A DNA stretch of 64,000 nucleotides from Atrichornis clamosus (Eukaryota; Chordata; Aves; Passeriformes; Menuridae), in contig WBMZ01012664.1 in NCBI GenBank assembly GCA_013400975.1, forward strand, positions 1 through 64,000, read 5' to 3'. Each line of letters starts with the position of its first letter. The stretch's first letter is position 1. Positions 24,561-37,300 of this stretch are shown here, piece by piece. A program made the translations under genes and the position numbers. The notes under the pieces are model-generated. The model worked only from the letters and a program-made list of their open reading frames with translations, had not been told where the DNA came from and searched no databases.

Positions 24561-27500
24561 TGGCTCAAACCAATTCTATCTGTCCTCACAGTCATGATTT
24601 TCTTTGGCTGTGCCATGCCTATGTCAGCTTCACTGAAAAGAAAACATTACAAAATATAGGAAAAGAATAATCTTTTGCTTTATGGAATAGGATGAATTGC
24701 TTTACCTCTGCAGACCTTGCAGTGACGGTGGTTCAGATCACTGGGATTTCATATTCATCAGTGGGACCTCACTTTGATAAGGCACTCTTGTTTCCAATCC
24801 CACTGGAACAACACGCCTGAGGCCCCGGTACTGACACCTTTTAATTTGAGCAATATGTACCAACACCCTCTGCTTCTGGGTCGTGAAAGGTTATTTTGAA
24901 TATTGGACTTGGCTACTTTACTTTCATGAGTAAAGGGTGCAGAACTTGAATTCCTCTTATGTAAACTGTTTTGTAAGAATAAAACAGTAGAAATCAATTT
25001 ATTGTCTGCTCTAAAATTAATAGGGTCTTCTTTGACATTCATTTCCTGATGCTGTACACAATTAATAAGCATTGAAGGACCCATTGAAGCAATTTTTTCA
25101 CCTAAAACATGAAATTATGAAAACTTATCCTCAGACAGTGCTTTTGGGTGTATGCATCACCGTGTCACGCAAACAGTGCATCCAGGAAAATAACTAAAAT
25201 ATAGTACAAGCAACATACACAGCATTTAGGGTTCTACTTTAGGCAATTATTAGAATGTGAAGACCAAGCATGGGGTCACATTTACCCATTGTACCAGGAG
25301 GAACTTCTTATTTCAGCTGTATGTGAAAAGGCTTTAGAAGGAAGGAATGGTTTTAGAAACATGGATTTATTTATCGTGACCCGGGCATATCTAAATATTG
25401 GCTTGTGCTGATTTAACTGAGTGAGACTCTGCAGTTGCTCTCTAAGCATAAATGAAATTATGATGATACAGCCTTCTTCTTCTGCATGTGGGCTATTTAT
25501 CTCCATGTGAGTGAGCCCAACTTTATTGCTATGCACTCATTTTGATTTTGAGCAGCACATATGATATACATTTATGCAGCCCATGGCTTATTTTTAGGGA
25601 GAAAACAATTAAAAAATGAAAGTGCAGGCATCTTTCAGCTGATTGTAAGGAGACTTGCTCAGCATACAATGCTCATAAATAAGAACCAAAGAAAATGCTT
25701 TTTACTCTTGAGATTTTTAAGTCTACCTGCTTCAAAACAAGCACATGTAGGCTCCAAAATTCACTCTGTATTAATCCCTTGTGGCTTTGTAACGTATTTT
25801 TTCAACTTGCAAGTGACTGGTACCACCTTTATTTCAAGCTAACAAAAGCAAAGATGTCAAGGTCATGCTTTTCCAGTTTGCTGAAGAAATCTAATACTGT
25901 GACTATCTAGGCCAGCTGCCAGCAGAACTGGACTTTTAAATATCTTATAAAAGCATCACTGCATATCTAGTTAAATTCTGCCCTGCAATTTAAAAGTCTA
26001 ATGCAGGCAGCTACATGAAAGAATTTCTTATTCAATCAGCCTCACCTTGTTCATTTACAGAAAAGCATTCCATTTCTTTAAAGCGATAGGGGAAATAGGG
26101 CCAACGACAAAGGGTTTTTATGCCTTCTGCAAGGGGGAAATGGAGCAGTAATGGAACTTGAATGGTGTGGTTGATACATGACAGAGCAGAAATAATAAGC
26201 AAGAGAGAAAGTCTCCTGGGAAGGAGTCTCTCTGACCAAAGAATGAGACCTGGCCTGCAAATGGCAAGTGAGCATTTATATCTTGTTTGAGTCTGAAGAT
26301 GATATAAGATGATACAGAGGAAAGAACCAAAGGACAAACAAAATAGAAAAATCTATTTAGAATTTTATTGCTATAAACACTACCAGCAATGGCACTATGC
26401 CTGTCAATAGATTGAGCTTGATATACCTGCTGGCTATCAAAGTAATTTCAGGGCATTCCATAGCTCAGCTGAAGAGCTTTACAAAACTGCAGCAAAATAA
26501 GACGATTGAGAACAAGAATACCCTCATGTAGTCCATTACCATCTTCTTTCAGCTTGATTGCTCTCACAGCTTATATTAATCACATTGCCTACAGTCATTG
26601 TGAAATGAACAATTAGGTTATGAAAATAAACAGTCAAGTGAAGGCTTAGCTCAATTAGTCTTTAGTTCTCCCAGACACACTACCACTTAGGGTCACAAAT
26701 TAATTGTCTGTTGCTTTCCTCCCAGGAGGTCACCTCTGCTAAAGAATTTCATGGTACTAAAATATGTATCCAAGTGTCTTTGAGTCCCCATGTAACTTAG
26801 AGGAAATAAAGGAACAGCTAGGAACAGTATAGATTATCTAAATCCAATTCCCACTGGAAAAATACTGATATTAAAACAGATAGAAGATCCATATTTGAGA
26901 CTACTTCAGCAAAGGAACCCAAATTATTTGCTGTAGCATCGTAAGCATTCACAATGTTTTTCCTATCAGCAATAAGTACTGAAAGAGCAGCACCTGCTGT
27001 GTCACTGCACATCTTAAGTACAAGCATGAAAGGGATGTTGGATTGGGATGGGATATTGCCATTGTAGACTGAGTGTTTCATGGATTAAGAAAGGTTCTAT
27101 ACGTTTCTTGAAGAACATTGTGGTTTGCATCAAATGGAAAGTTATTTCATGTGGTGCCATGTAAACACAGGCAGAAAGCAGAGACAAATGAAACAAAGAT
27201 GATACAGAAGCAGGCGTGAGAAACAGCAGTGGCAAGGGAGGGGACAGGAAGTACATGGAGGCATGTACAAGGAGGCATGGCAGTACATTTTAAGCTGAGA
27301 AATAACTGGAGAACTTTTTCCAAGGTTTGAATTTGAGAAACAGTGAGAATGAAGTGCCAGCATGCAAGTACAACAAATAACGATAAAGAATCAGGACAAT
27401 AGAAATCGTAGATCACTAAAATTACAAACAAAGTCTTCCTCCAGTAAGGCTCATTCTGGAACAGATTTGACACCTCTTGACAGTGCTGTAAGGAGAAAAT

Positions 27501-30500
27501 CCACTTTGCTTTCAGCTAACAGCACTGCATTTTTTGTACAAATCTGTGTCTATGCAGCACCCAGAGAATGCCCAACACTACAGACAACTGGGAAAAGATA
27601 CAAGTTAATATTAATCCACCCTCTGAGTGAACTGACTCTCATCTTTGTTTAAAGTCATTGCTGAATTCTCAGTCAACACACAGACTGCTCTGCAGAACTG
27701 CATGAAATGCAAAAAACATTATGGAAATATAAATGGTGCCAGGGATGTAATGCATAGATTTGCAGGGTCAGCGAGATTTTAAAGAACTCAGTTAAACTAA
27801 TGAATATTCCTGCAGGGAGAACAGAGTCGACAAACACAAGGCACTTCTGGGTGCAGCCAGAGAACCTCTCTAGCAATGGAATTCTGCTATTGACCATCTC
27901 CCTTCTTAAATGCATGCTTTGAATAGAGTTCATTCCAGATTAACCTGTAGGTTCCCAGGGAAGGAAAAATTAAACCAATAAAGTTCAAGCCTAGTCAAAC
28001 GACATTAAAAAAAATGAAGATCAGTAGGGAGAACTCAGCACTGATGGTAGTTGGCAGAATACACACACATTTATATTAGTGGTTGAAATGAAAATGCTTC
28101 CTTACAACTACCAGTATTTGTTTGCACAACACATCGATATTAATACCCAAAATAGTGTGCAACACATTTTCTCATAAAGCTTCTTACATATTATCAAAGA
28201 TTGAAAGCTCAAAAGTATTAGTTTTCAAAGAGCAGAGTATTGTTTTTATGTTTTAAGGTCCACAAAAAGGGCACTCTCCCTCGGTTTAGAAAGCTTTGCC
28301 AATGTTCAGCTTCGTATATTGCCTCTTGGCTGTGAATTTTGAGAATAGTCTGTTACTGAACTCCACACTCATCATTGTCCCACACTGTAAAACCTCTGCC
28401 AATAGAAGATTGTTTGAAAACAGTGCTTCCCCAACCACTTTTTTAGTACAATCAAAAATATATAATTTTGATATAGAAAGAAATATGATAATGCTACAGT
28501 GCAAGGCCAAAGCCCTTAGGCATTGAGTGATGCCAGGAATGGCATTCCTCCCAGCTACACTTGTCCCCACCTTATGGCCAACCCTGAATTCCGTGATAGT
28601 ACTAAGGTCTCCATCTAGAATAATGCCATCCACATACATGGGATTTTCCTAGAAGATACATTTCCTGGAGGTTTCCCTCTAAACAGAACATAAATACAAC
28701 AGTAGTTCCATTCATTGTCAGGACAAATCTTTGATCTGAAAATTCTGTAATGTGACTTCAAGCCACTGAGGTTCTTATGAGAGAGATCTTTTGTAATCAA
28801 AATTTGCCCTGCCAAAGCATTTCACAAGTGCTGTACCTTTGAGAGTTCTGATGGAGAAATCCTTATGAAAGGATGCAAACCTCTTATCTGTTCAGCAAAT
28901 AAAATGTCATCCAAGCAGTAACTGGAAATTCTTCAATCTCAGAGTATTTTATTAATTACAAATTAATTGCATCTTCCCTTCCTCACAATTGCAATTTCTC
29001 TACAAATTCAGTGACAGCAAACAAAGAGTTTCAATAGGTGAAGTTTTTGGTGCAATAGTTGAACACTATTTAGCAGTAACCTTAATTTTCTCGCTTCAGA
29101 TGTACATACCACTGAGCTACTCCCAGCCATCTACTTCATTTTCCATGAAGCCCAAGTTAACTCTTTCACTCTTCACCATTTTTCTGGGCTAATTTTATCC
29201 CTAAGCTAAAGAAAAACCCAAATAAATCCAGCTAAAACAAGCTACAGCACTTATTAAATTTTAAGTGTTTTGCTTATCAAGCCTCCAGTTACACTGAAGT
29301 CTCACAGATGTTCCAGTCATACCAAAACCAGGAATATAGCACATTCCTTTTTAATTGAAATCAGTCTCCTAAAAGTGGTTGCACTCAGAACTTGAAAAAC
29401 TTATCTGGAAACATAGGTGGCATCAGTGGTGCATACTGTCCCCTAAGCTATTCCATTTAATTATCAGGAGCCAAGTCATTTGATTTCAGCAATACAAATT
29501 TCACACTGCATAAGACAAGCAGTTTTAGAAGTTAAACTGGTTTACAGGAATGCAAGGATTACAGGAAACTTGCCCATGAAGGCTTACAAAGGATCAGAAT
29601 TTCACTGTGGGCTCAGCATTGCTTCTCCCACAGGTTGGTCTCTGGAAATGTTGCTATAATTCAGAGTAGCTGCATATTAAATCACAGTCTCAATATAACC
29701 TCAAAAGCATCATAACCTGAACATTTGTATTTTCACATAGAAACCTCAGAGCTGTGGAGGAAAAAAAACCAAACAAGTGAGGTTTGGACAGAATCTGGCT
29801 TGGAAATTAATTCAGAGCATATAACCTTCTATCCCTTCTCATAATTTTTTCAATGAGCTTCCCTGACACAAGTACGGTTAAGGCGGGGATCTCTCTTAAA
29901 AATTATTTTGTCAGTGGAGAGCATTTAGTTTTGGCTGCAGCTTAGTATGAGTTCAATGCTGATGCACAGTCCTCATAGACAGCATTCTTAATGTTATTTA
30001 AGTTATTATGGTCATCGACACAGAATTCTAATAGCTCATGTGATTTTCATGACTCTCCTGAAGACACTTTAAAAGGCCCTTTGTTTATTGGGACAGAACA
30101 ACACACTACAAAAATGTCCCTTTAATGTATTATAGGGTAGGCTTGAAAGCATATTTCACATCTGTAATCAGATGGGATCACAAGTATTAGTGTTGATCTA
30201 GCATGTTTCTTTGCCCAAAAGCCCTTAATCTGCCATGCTTTTCAGACACAAACCCCCAAATTTAAATTAAGATTGTTAAACATGTAAGATCACTGAAACC
30301 TGTATTTTGACAAAATGGTTCTGTTAAAGTTTTACTTGAAATACACGGCTATTTTTGATGGCAGGAATTATTTACGTGATTAATTATTTTCTTCTCAAAT
30401 TATATCATTACATAGCTTTTGAGTTTTGTGGAGATCAGTATAAACTAACTGAGGAAGAGGGAAAAGAATATAGTTGTCAGTTTTTCTTTTTTTTTCTGAC

Positions 30501-30908
30501 TTTAGTGTGCTTTGATGGCTATCTATGAACTGAGTACTCTATCACAAACCAAAACGCAGCAGAGTATGAGGATGTGTTAGTTCATGCATGGTTTGCAACT
30601 TTGGGCCCTGCTTTTTTTCACAGCAAAATCTCTTTTCAGCCAGCAAAGGAGGTGGGCAGAGCTCACGCGTATGATGGAAATAAAATCACCTTCAAAATCC
30701 CAAGCTGTGTTTTATGAAATGCCAAATGAGTTACACTGGATTGTAACAGAGCAAAGACACACAGAAAAACCCTCAGTATTTGTTAGTTTGGAGGATCTCA
30801 TTCCCTGCTTACTGGGCTCTGCTTGTTTCTGTCAAGGGCAGAAGAGATGCTAAAAGTCTAGGATGACTCTCTGATGGGAAATGCATTTCTCTTATCTCTT
30901 CCATCTAG

Positions 30909-31129
30909 AGCTACAGCATGTATAGGTCATATGGTGGAGTATCACGCAGGTGCCTATTCCTGGTGCTATCCTGCATACAGAAAAGTCAAAGGAACACTGA
31001 AGGTTTGCCTGGTCACACAGTGGGCAATGCTCACAGCATTAGACCAAGTCAGGCTCGTCCTGCTAAGGCAAATGACGTGGTCACAAGCCCACAAATTCAA
31101 CCTGTTCGGCCTGCATTCCTCCACAAAAT
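30909..31129 (+). other. Candidate splice-bounded exon of unknown transcript
   Basis: A strong 3' splice-site pattern, the pyrimidine tract 'ttctcttatctcttccat' then 'ctag' ending at 30908, precedes a 221-base stretch with two plus-strand open frames, followed by a donor-like 'aaaat|gtgagta' (GT at 31130-31131). In the frame beginning AGC TAC AGC at 30909 the translation runs without stop to the donor and its second half is rich in P, Q, S and R ('SIRPSQARPAKANDVVTSPQ'). I do not recognise the protein. It could be a real alternative exon, a lncRNA exon or coincidence; the acceptor is the best single argument. Confidence 0.25.
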
Positions 31130-34100
31130 GTGAGTAGTCTAGAATAGATGTATGTTTAAATTTAATTATCTCAGTTTTAACAGAATCTCATTTATATTCC
31201 AGTGGTATTTTGTCCCTTAGTGTAGCTGTGGTGCATCATCAAGCAGTCAGGACCGAGGCTAATATTTTGTATGCTATTGAACAGATTATCAGCTGTAGCA
31301 ATGACACCTGGGCAAGTAAGGCAGGGAAAGTAGAAAAGCAGAAAAAAAACAATAAAAGAGGAGGAGCAGACCCAGTCAGTACAGATCACCTGGACCTTCA
31401 AAATCTCCTCCAGACACATCTGCTCCAGGGGTGCTGAGGGTGGAAGTACTAATGCTGATTTAATAGATAGCATGTATCTACAGGATGGCAGGTACTACAG
31501 AGTTCAAGTCATGGAGGAATAGCATGAAATGGATGCTGTAGAAAAAGCCACCAGGACAGAGGAACTCTTGTCTGAACAGGTTGGTAATAGAAACGTCTCA
31601 AATCACCTGTGAACTTAGAAGTAAACATGCATATTCCTCTACTCTCTGAGAAACTGAAAAAAGGTAACTGAAGCAATGCAGGGTGATGAACCAGAACAGC
31701 CTCCCTAGCACAGTATTTGGAGCAGTAAGCCACAGCAGCCTGCTCTGTTCTTCCCCTGGATATTCAATCACACACCAAAACATGATTTAAATGCCCTGAT
31801 TGCTGAAAAAATTTTACCCTTTTCTTTCAAATCCACTACTTCTATGAGGCTATATCTGAATAAACAAGATCTTAGGGGAAATGGAAACATTCTAGCTCCT
31901 TGAGTAGTATTAAGTATGGGGCCATTACTCACAAAATACCTTCACAATTATAACTACAGAAAGTCAGCTAATCTGATAATTTATCCCAGAAATAGTTGTA
32001 ATAATGAACATCCAAAAAAATCATTGTGCAGGGTTGATTAATGCCTGTTTATTACAAATATGCACTGCCATTTCAAGAAATTGCTAATTCCAAGCATAAC
32101 ATCAGATCTGTCGGAGAAGGGAGAGTACAGTGTAATTGTTCAAGAAAACTGTTATTTACATGTAATCAGGTTTGTATTGTTGTTATACTACTGTAGCCAA
32201 ACAACATAAAACTACTGGCTCTTTTATTACAACTTTTCTACCTTCCCTTTCACATATACCAAAATAAAAACCAAAACCCTCCTTCCACTATCAGTTCATG
32301 GTAGTATGATTTTATGAGCACAATGTCAGCTCAGAGCAAAATGATGCAGTTGCAATGAAACTAGTACATTGCCACGAAAAGCTTACTAGACAACCGTAAA
32401 AGTAAAAATGGCCTCGCGTAAACTCAAAAGTGTTTAATTTACTTAGGGTTTTTTGGTTGTTTAAGTGGAAAAAGACCAATTTGATCAGATGTATGATCAG
32501 ATACACATTGGTCAGGTCCTAGAGGATGCTGCTACATCAAGATCATGTGGGGGCAATCTACAGCAGGGAGATGTGCTCTTCATGTGGAACAAAATTAAAG
32601 ATGAAGACAGAGAGGAAGTGTTGTTTTCTGCTAAACTTGTAGCTCTCCTGGCTTCTCTCTGCCGTTGCCCATTCCCAGGCTAAGCGCAGCAGTTTTCTGC
32701 TCTTCCTGTGCCCAGATGGGCTGTCTCACCCTGCACATCCTGCCTGCCATACGGTTGCAGAGGAAGGCGCAATTACCATCGCTGCCACTCAGCTGCGCCT
32801 CTGCTCCCGTGTCCTGCCCAGGAGCAGCCCTGGCTGACAGGACCAGCACTTACAGGGACGTTCAAAGAGCCCCAGCAGCCCCCCCAGTGACAGCACACAT
32901 CCTCAGGGACTAATTCTGACAAGCCTATGCTCAGAATGTGTGGAAGATGATGTTTTCCATCCTTGGCACCGGGCCAGGTGCAGGCACAGCCATGAGAGTA
33001 AACTAGCCTCCTACCAAATTTTCAGTCTCTGTTTCTAACCACTGGGGATTCTCAATTAAACTGCTGTAAGAAACTACGTAGCACAACAGCATATTTCACC
33101 CTATCTTATTTAAGCAATATGGTTGAATCATGCTTATTTACATTAAGCTGGAAATTTAACACGAGGAATGTGTCCAACAGGAATTGTTAACCTGTACACG
33201 CAAGATCTACAATGCAACTAAACCCATCATCTCACAAGAGGAATTACTTGGGAGCTGCAAGTACCTGGAAATTCTACCAGATTTTGTGTTAGGAAACAGA
33301 GTGGGAATGTCAATCACTCACAACCAACCATATGTATTGAAGGTTACAGAAAGAATTTGTATTTTGTCAAAGTGGATCCTTTGGTCTTAGAGAACAGCAT
33401 TAGCCCATTCAGCAAGTAAGATACCAAGGTACCGTGTCCCAGGTCCAAATTAAGTGCATAATCTCTCAGCAACAAATAATGTCAAGAGGCCACTTTAAGT
33501 TTGTTAGAGCTTTGAAAAATTCCGTTAATACAGACCTAGTTTTGTGATGACTCCCTTTACCATATATATATAAAAAAGGTATTTTTCTTTGTGAAGAGGT
33601 ATAATGTTCTGGGTTAAATCAGACTTATCCTAGGGAAAAAAAAATGTTATGGCTCAAGTACTGTATTTTCAAAACAAGTAGGAATAGAGGGTGTCTTTGT
33701 ATATTTGCCATGTCTGTTGGTGAATAAGAGACAAACTGAAAAAAAAAAAAAAGAGAAATAAACCCTTCTTTACTGTCCATTATCTGAAATTCTGGGCTAT
33801 AAAACTATCCAGTTGACAGTATTAGATTTCCCTCCCAAATTTAAAACTTTCGAATCATTAACCTCTTCCCTCCTCTGCAATGCTCCAGCATAGAAGTGCA
33901 GAGTTGTGCTAAAAAGAGTCAAAAGTGAGTTCTGTGAGGAGTCAGGCCCTTCACCCCCAGTGGCCTTGGGTACAGGCATTTCTGCTGGCAGGTTATTCCC
34001 ATCCCACCACAGCAGGGTACACGCCAAAATCCAGCACAGATCCAGGGTGCAAGTGGCAGGTTACACGACTTCATGGGACACATGTTTGAGCTAACTGGTC

Positions 34101-37100
34101 TATTCTGGTTCTGCCTATGTTCATTTAAATAATTAAACCCACGGAGTCTTAAAGCCTACAATGCTTTACCATCTAAATGAGACTACCAATTCTGTAATTC
34201 CATTCTCTTTTTAAACTCTACTTACTATCAGGCATGTGCCTGCCATCCTTTTTCTGTCCTCATTTTAGTTCATTTCTTAATAACCAAAAACATTTCCCTC
34301 ACACATTATGGAGTTCTTGGTTACAGTGTTTTTAAGGAAGTAATTCCTGTTGATACACCATGGCAATTTTGCTGTGCCTTTCCCTGGAATGCATATTCTT
34401 TATACTGGTTGGATGATGTTTTGAAGAAACTAAAGCAGCATGGCCTCCAAAGAAACTACTAATGTTCATAATTTACAGAACAAGTAGCACTCACAAGTCT
34501 GTAAAAACAAGCCTAAGGAATCGAAGTGGACCAGACGCTGGCTTCATCAGTTGATTCTTTAAGACTCTTCACCTTTCTTTGGGTTTATCCCCCTAAAAGT
34601 ACCAAAATCATTCCTTTGAAGTCTAGTGCTGAGACTAGAAAGGCAGCAGTAGAGAAATGCCTTTTCAGATGCAGCCCAGACTAAAGGCGACTGGCACCAG
34701 GGCTTAACCTCCCCCCAGGGGTGACTCAGTAAGAGAACAAGACGGGCCCTTCCCTACAGTGTTTGCAGCTTTTGGCTGACATTGCTATTGATGGCACAGT
34801 TTTCTAATCTAGGGAATCACAAAGCAAACCAGCCTCTGGGTGGCAATCACATGCCACTCCCTGCATGAAGAGGTGACTTAAAATACAAGTTTCCTGTCTC
34901 GTGGTTCATTGTTTGTGCAGGAAAGTTCTTTCAAGGCCAAGACTTGGACAAACCTTTTGAGATGCATGTCAATGAAGTATTAAAGTGAGTTACTGAAACA
35001 TGTGAAAAACAGCTTTGTACAAATATTAAGCAGACTTTTGGTGTTATGGATTGATTTTTCTAAGTGTAAATGCCTTGACTGGTTTAGAGTTTGTATCAAA
35101 GGCTGATAGTTCCAGAAATAAATTTGTATACATTTGATTATAAATAGGTATTTTTTTCTTTTTCATAAACTGCTCTATGCAGTTAGCATGTTCGTCATGC
35201 CCTACCAGGTCACATGGAAGAGCAGAATCGACCTTATATATCCTAACACTTGCCAGCATAATCTGCACATTCCACTAACCTTGCTATCTTTAATTACACA
35301 CGGTATCTGGATTTCTGCTTACTGCAATGGTAAGGGTAAACCTAAGTACTTCTACTTACAGCATTTTGCACTGAGGGAAACAATATTGAGCTCACAAGGG
35401 CCATTCAGTGGCATCACATATATGCATGAAGGCTACTTGATGAGACCCATTGGTTAGAGGGTGTCCTACCACACACATAACGGATGGTAGTTTGCTGACA
35501 GTGCCCCTGGAAGTGCTTTGTCCATAAATTTCTACAGCTGCTCTGCATTAAGGTCAGCATAAATATAAAAATCACAAGAGATTTGGATTTTCAAAGCTGC
35601 TTATGAAGGCATTGCTGTCAAATCCCTCCCACTGGTGAATAAGGACTAGGAGACAGGTCAGCTGGCAGATACACGGTGCCTTTAAGGAGCTATTGTCACA
35701 TTTTTACGTATTGCACATAAAACCTGAAGCAAACGGCATTGCAGTCCTAACTGCTGGGTAATGTTAATGAGGGTATTCCAGATGGGAATGCTGCACCCAA
35801 CATGTGCTCAGTACAAAAGCACCACCAGCCCAACAGCCCTTCCATTTCCAAAAAGCTTGTTTGCCTTCCCTTGCCAATAGCCCCACGTAGGCAGAAACGA
35901 CCAGCACAGCAACCTCAACACTGACTAGAGGAGGGGAGAATAAGCTTGACTTGTACTGATTGAGCTAAACCAACAGAAATTACTGTGATTAGTTCAAAAA
36001 CGTGTAAAACTGATGTTCCCTCCGTGGCTGACAGAGGCATAGCTCAACTTTTCCTTTTTCCTAGGCCACACCATAATAACCTGGAAATGTATAGGAACAT
36101 TGTATGTTATCTGCTCCCATTTTCTGCAACACATCACAATTTTCTCTCTCTTCTGCTGCTGTTAGCTGTGGTGAGTGGGACTTACCTGGGAAGAGTGGGA
36201 AACAAAAGAGAAAGTAGGTTTACCTACTTTTCATTTTCTAACAGTGGAAATAATATTGTCAGCGAAAGTGAGAAGATTCTAGGGTATGTTTTACCTAAAA
36301 ACCAGGGTTGTTACTCTTTACAACCTTTGATACAGTAACAAAAGCACCAACACAGAAACAAGACATCTTTAGCTACAGGCTTCCTCACTGCGTGCCATAA
36401 ACCTCCAGTAACTGTGAGGTGGATGGGCATTTTACTTTACAAAAACCAGATTAATAACAATAATAATAATTTTTCTGGCAAAGCTTTAAGAGCTGCAGTG
36501 GCACAGAGACCCTTCACTGGTCACTGCAATGCCAATGCACTGAAACTCAATATCTAATGAGACAAAAGAGTGCAGCCATGATACAGAATAGAGATCAAAT
36601 AATGCCCAGTCAAGTTTAAAGAGCAAAGATTAATTGCACTCTTGTAGTTGTAACAACTTGCCCATGGAAACAAACCTAGGAACTGCTCACATTTACAGGC
36701 AAAGTGTACTGTTTAGAGATTTAATTGTTATTAAGGTGCTCATTTAAAGCATCAAAGTTTGTATGCATTCACAAATGCAGAGATACAAATATGCGTAAAA
36801 AGTGTGATATTAAAAAATATCTGATCACTCTCTGATTTTAAATCAAAACATGAAAACTAGGGCAGAGAAGAAACAAGAACCCAAATTTTTACAGTGTTGG
36901 GTATCCCTCCAACTGAGGAGTCAATCCAAATAACCAAGCTGAGTGAGTGAGCTTAGGGATGGATCTTAGACAACTTGTCTACAAATATAATGGCAGATTC
37001 TGGTCCTTAGAGTCAATATGATGCAGTTTTTGTGGATAAACAAAGGCACACCTTAGCCCAAAGCTGCTTGGTGTTTTCCTTAGTATAACTGGAAGGAACT

Positions 37101-37204
37101 GAATTATTAAAAGCATGGTGTCACTGAACATAGAAGCTTACAAGCCAGACTTTCTAGAAATGAAGGATGATGAAGATATTCCCGTGGCTTTCCAGAGCCA
37201 AGGA
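31130..37204. other. Unique non-coding sequence
   Basis: No gene or named repeat was recognised. The segment 32640-32900 is GC-richer than its flanks, with open frames on both strands but no family match. A run of A bases lies at about 33739-33752. The plus-strand frame at 35985-36338 (117 codons) has a leucine-rich stretch but no other sign of being coding. An AAT-type microsatellite occurs around 36452-36470. Confidence 0.5.
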
Positions 37205-37300
37205 TCCTATCTGCTCTTCTGCAGACTTAGGAAATCACTCAGCTTTTCTATGCCTTAGGACACTGTCTGTAGAATGCAAAGACCTGAGCGATAAAATGAC
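37205..37300 (+). mobile_element. Possible second MIR-like SINE fragment
   Basis: The run 'gacttaggaaatcactcagc', then 'ttttctatgccttagg', then 'ctgtagaatg' follows the order of the MIR segment 'cttgggcaagtcacttaacc...tctgagcctcagttt...ctgtaaaatg' with many changes. Only about 70 bases can be compared, so this is weaker than the copy at 5585. It reads in sense on the plus strand. Confidence 0.42.

Larger units (their letters stand above)
19990..30908. other. Long stretch of unique AT-rich non-coding sequence
   Basis: No named gene or repeat was recognised over almost 11 kb. Structure that can be described: a perfect palindrome at 22520-22540; an A-rich tract (about 24356-24384) and a T-rich tract (about 24531-24560) facing each other; an inverted repeat at 27251-27268 with 7-base arms (gtacatg / catgtac). 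Minus-strand frames at 26032-26337, 27147-27473 and 28286-28639 are open for 101-117 codons but show no domain I recognise. The absence of recognisable CR1 over this length suggests fairly undisturbed unique sequence, and conserved non-coding elements could be present but cannot be seen without alignment. Confidence 0.5.

Noticed and set aside
28286..28639. 117-codon minus-strand frame with a protein-like start
   Set aside because: No family, no splice signals and no supporting neighbour; upstream frame at 28615-28815 is out of register and equally unrecognisable.
31001..31040. 'gcctggtcacacagtgggca' considered as a MIR core
   Set aside because: Only about 20 bases resemble the core motif and the flanking order does not match.
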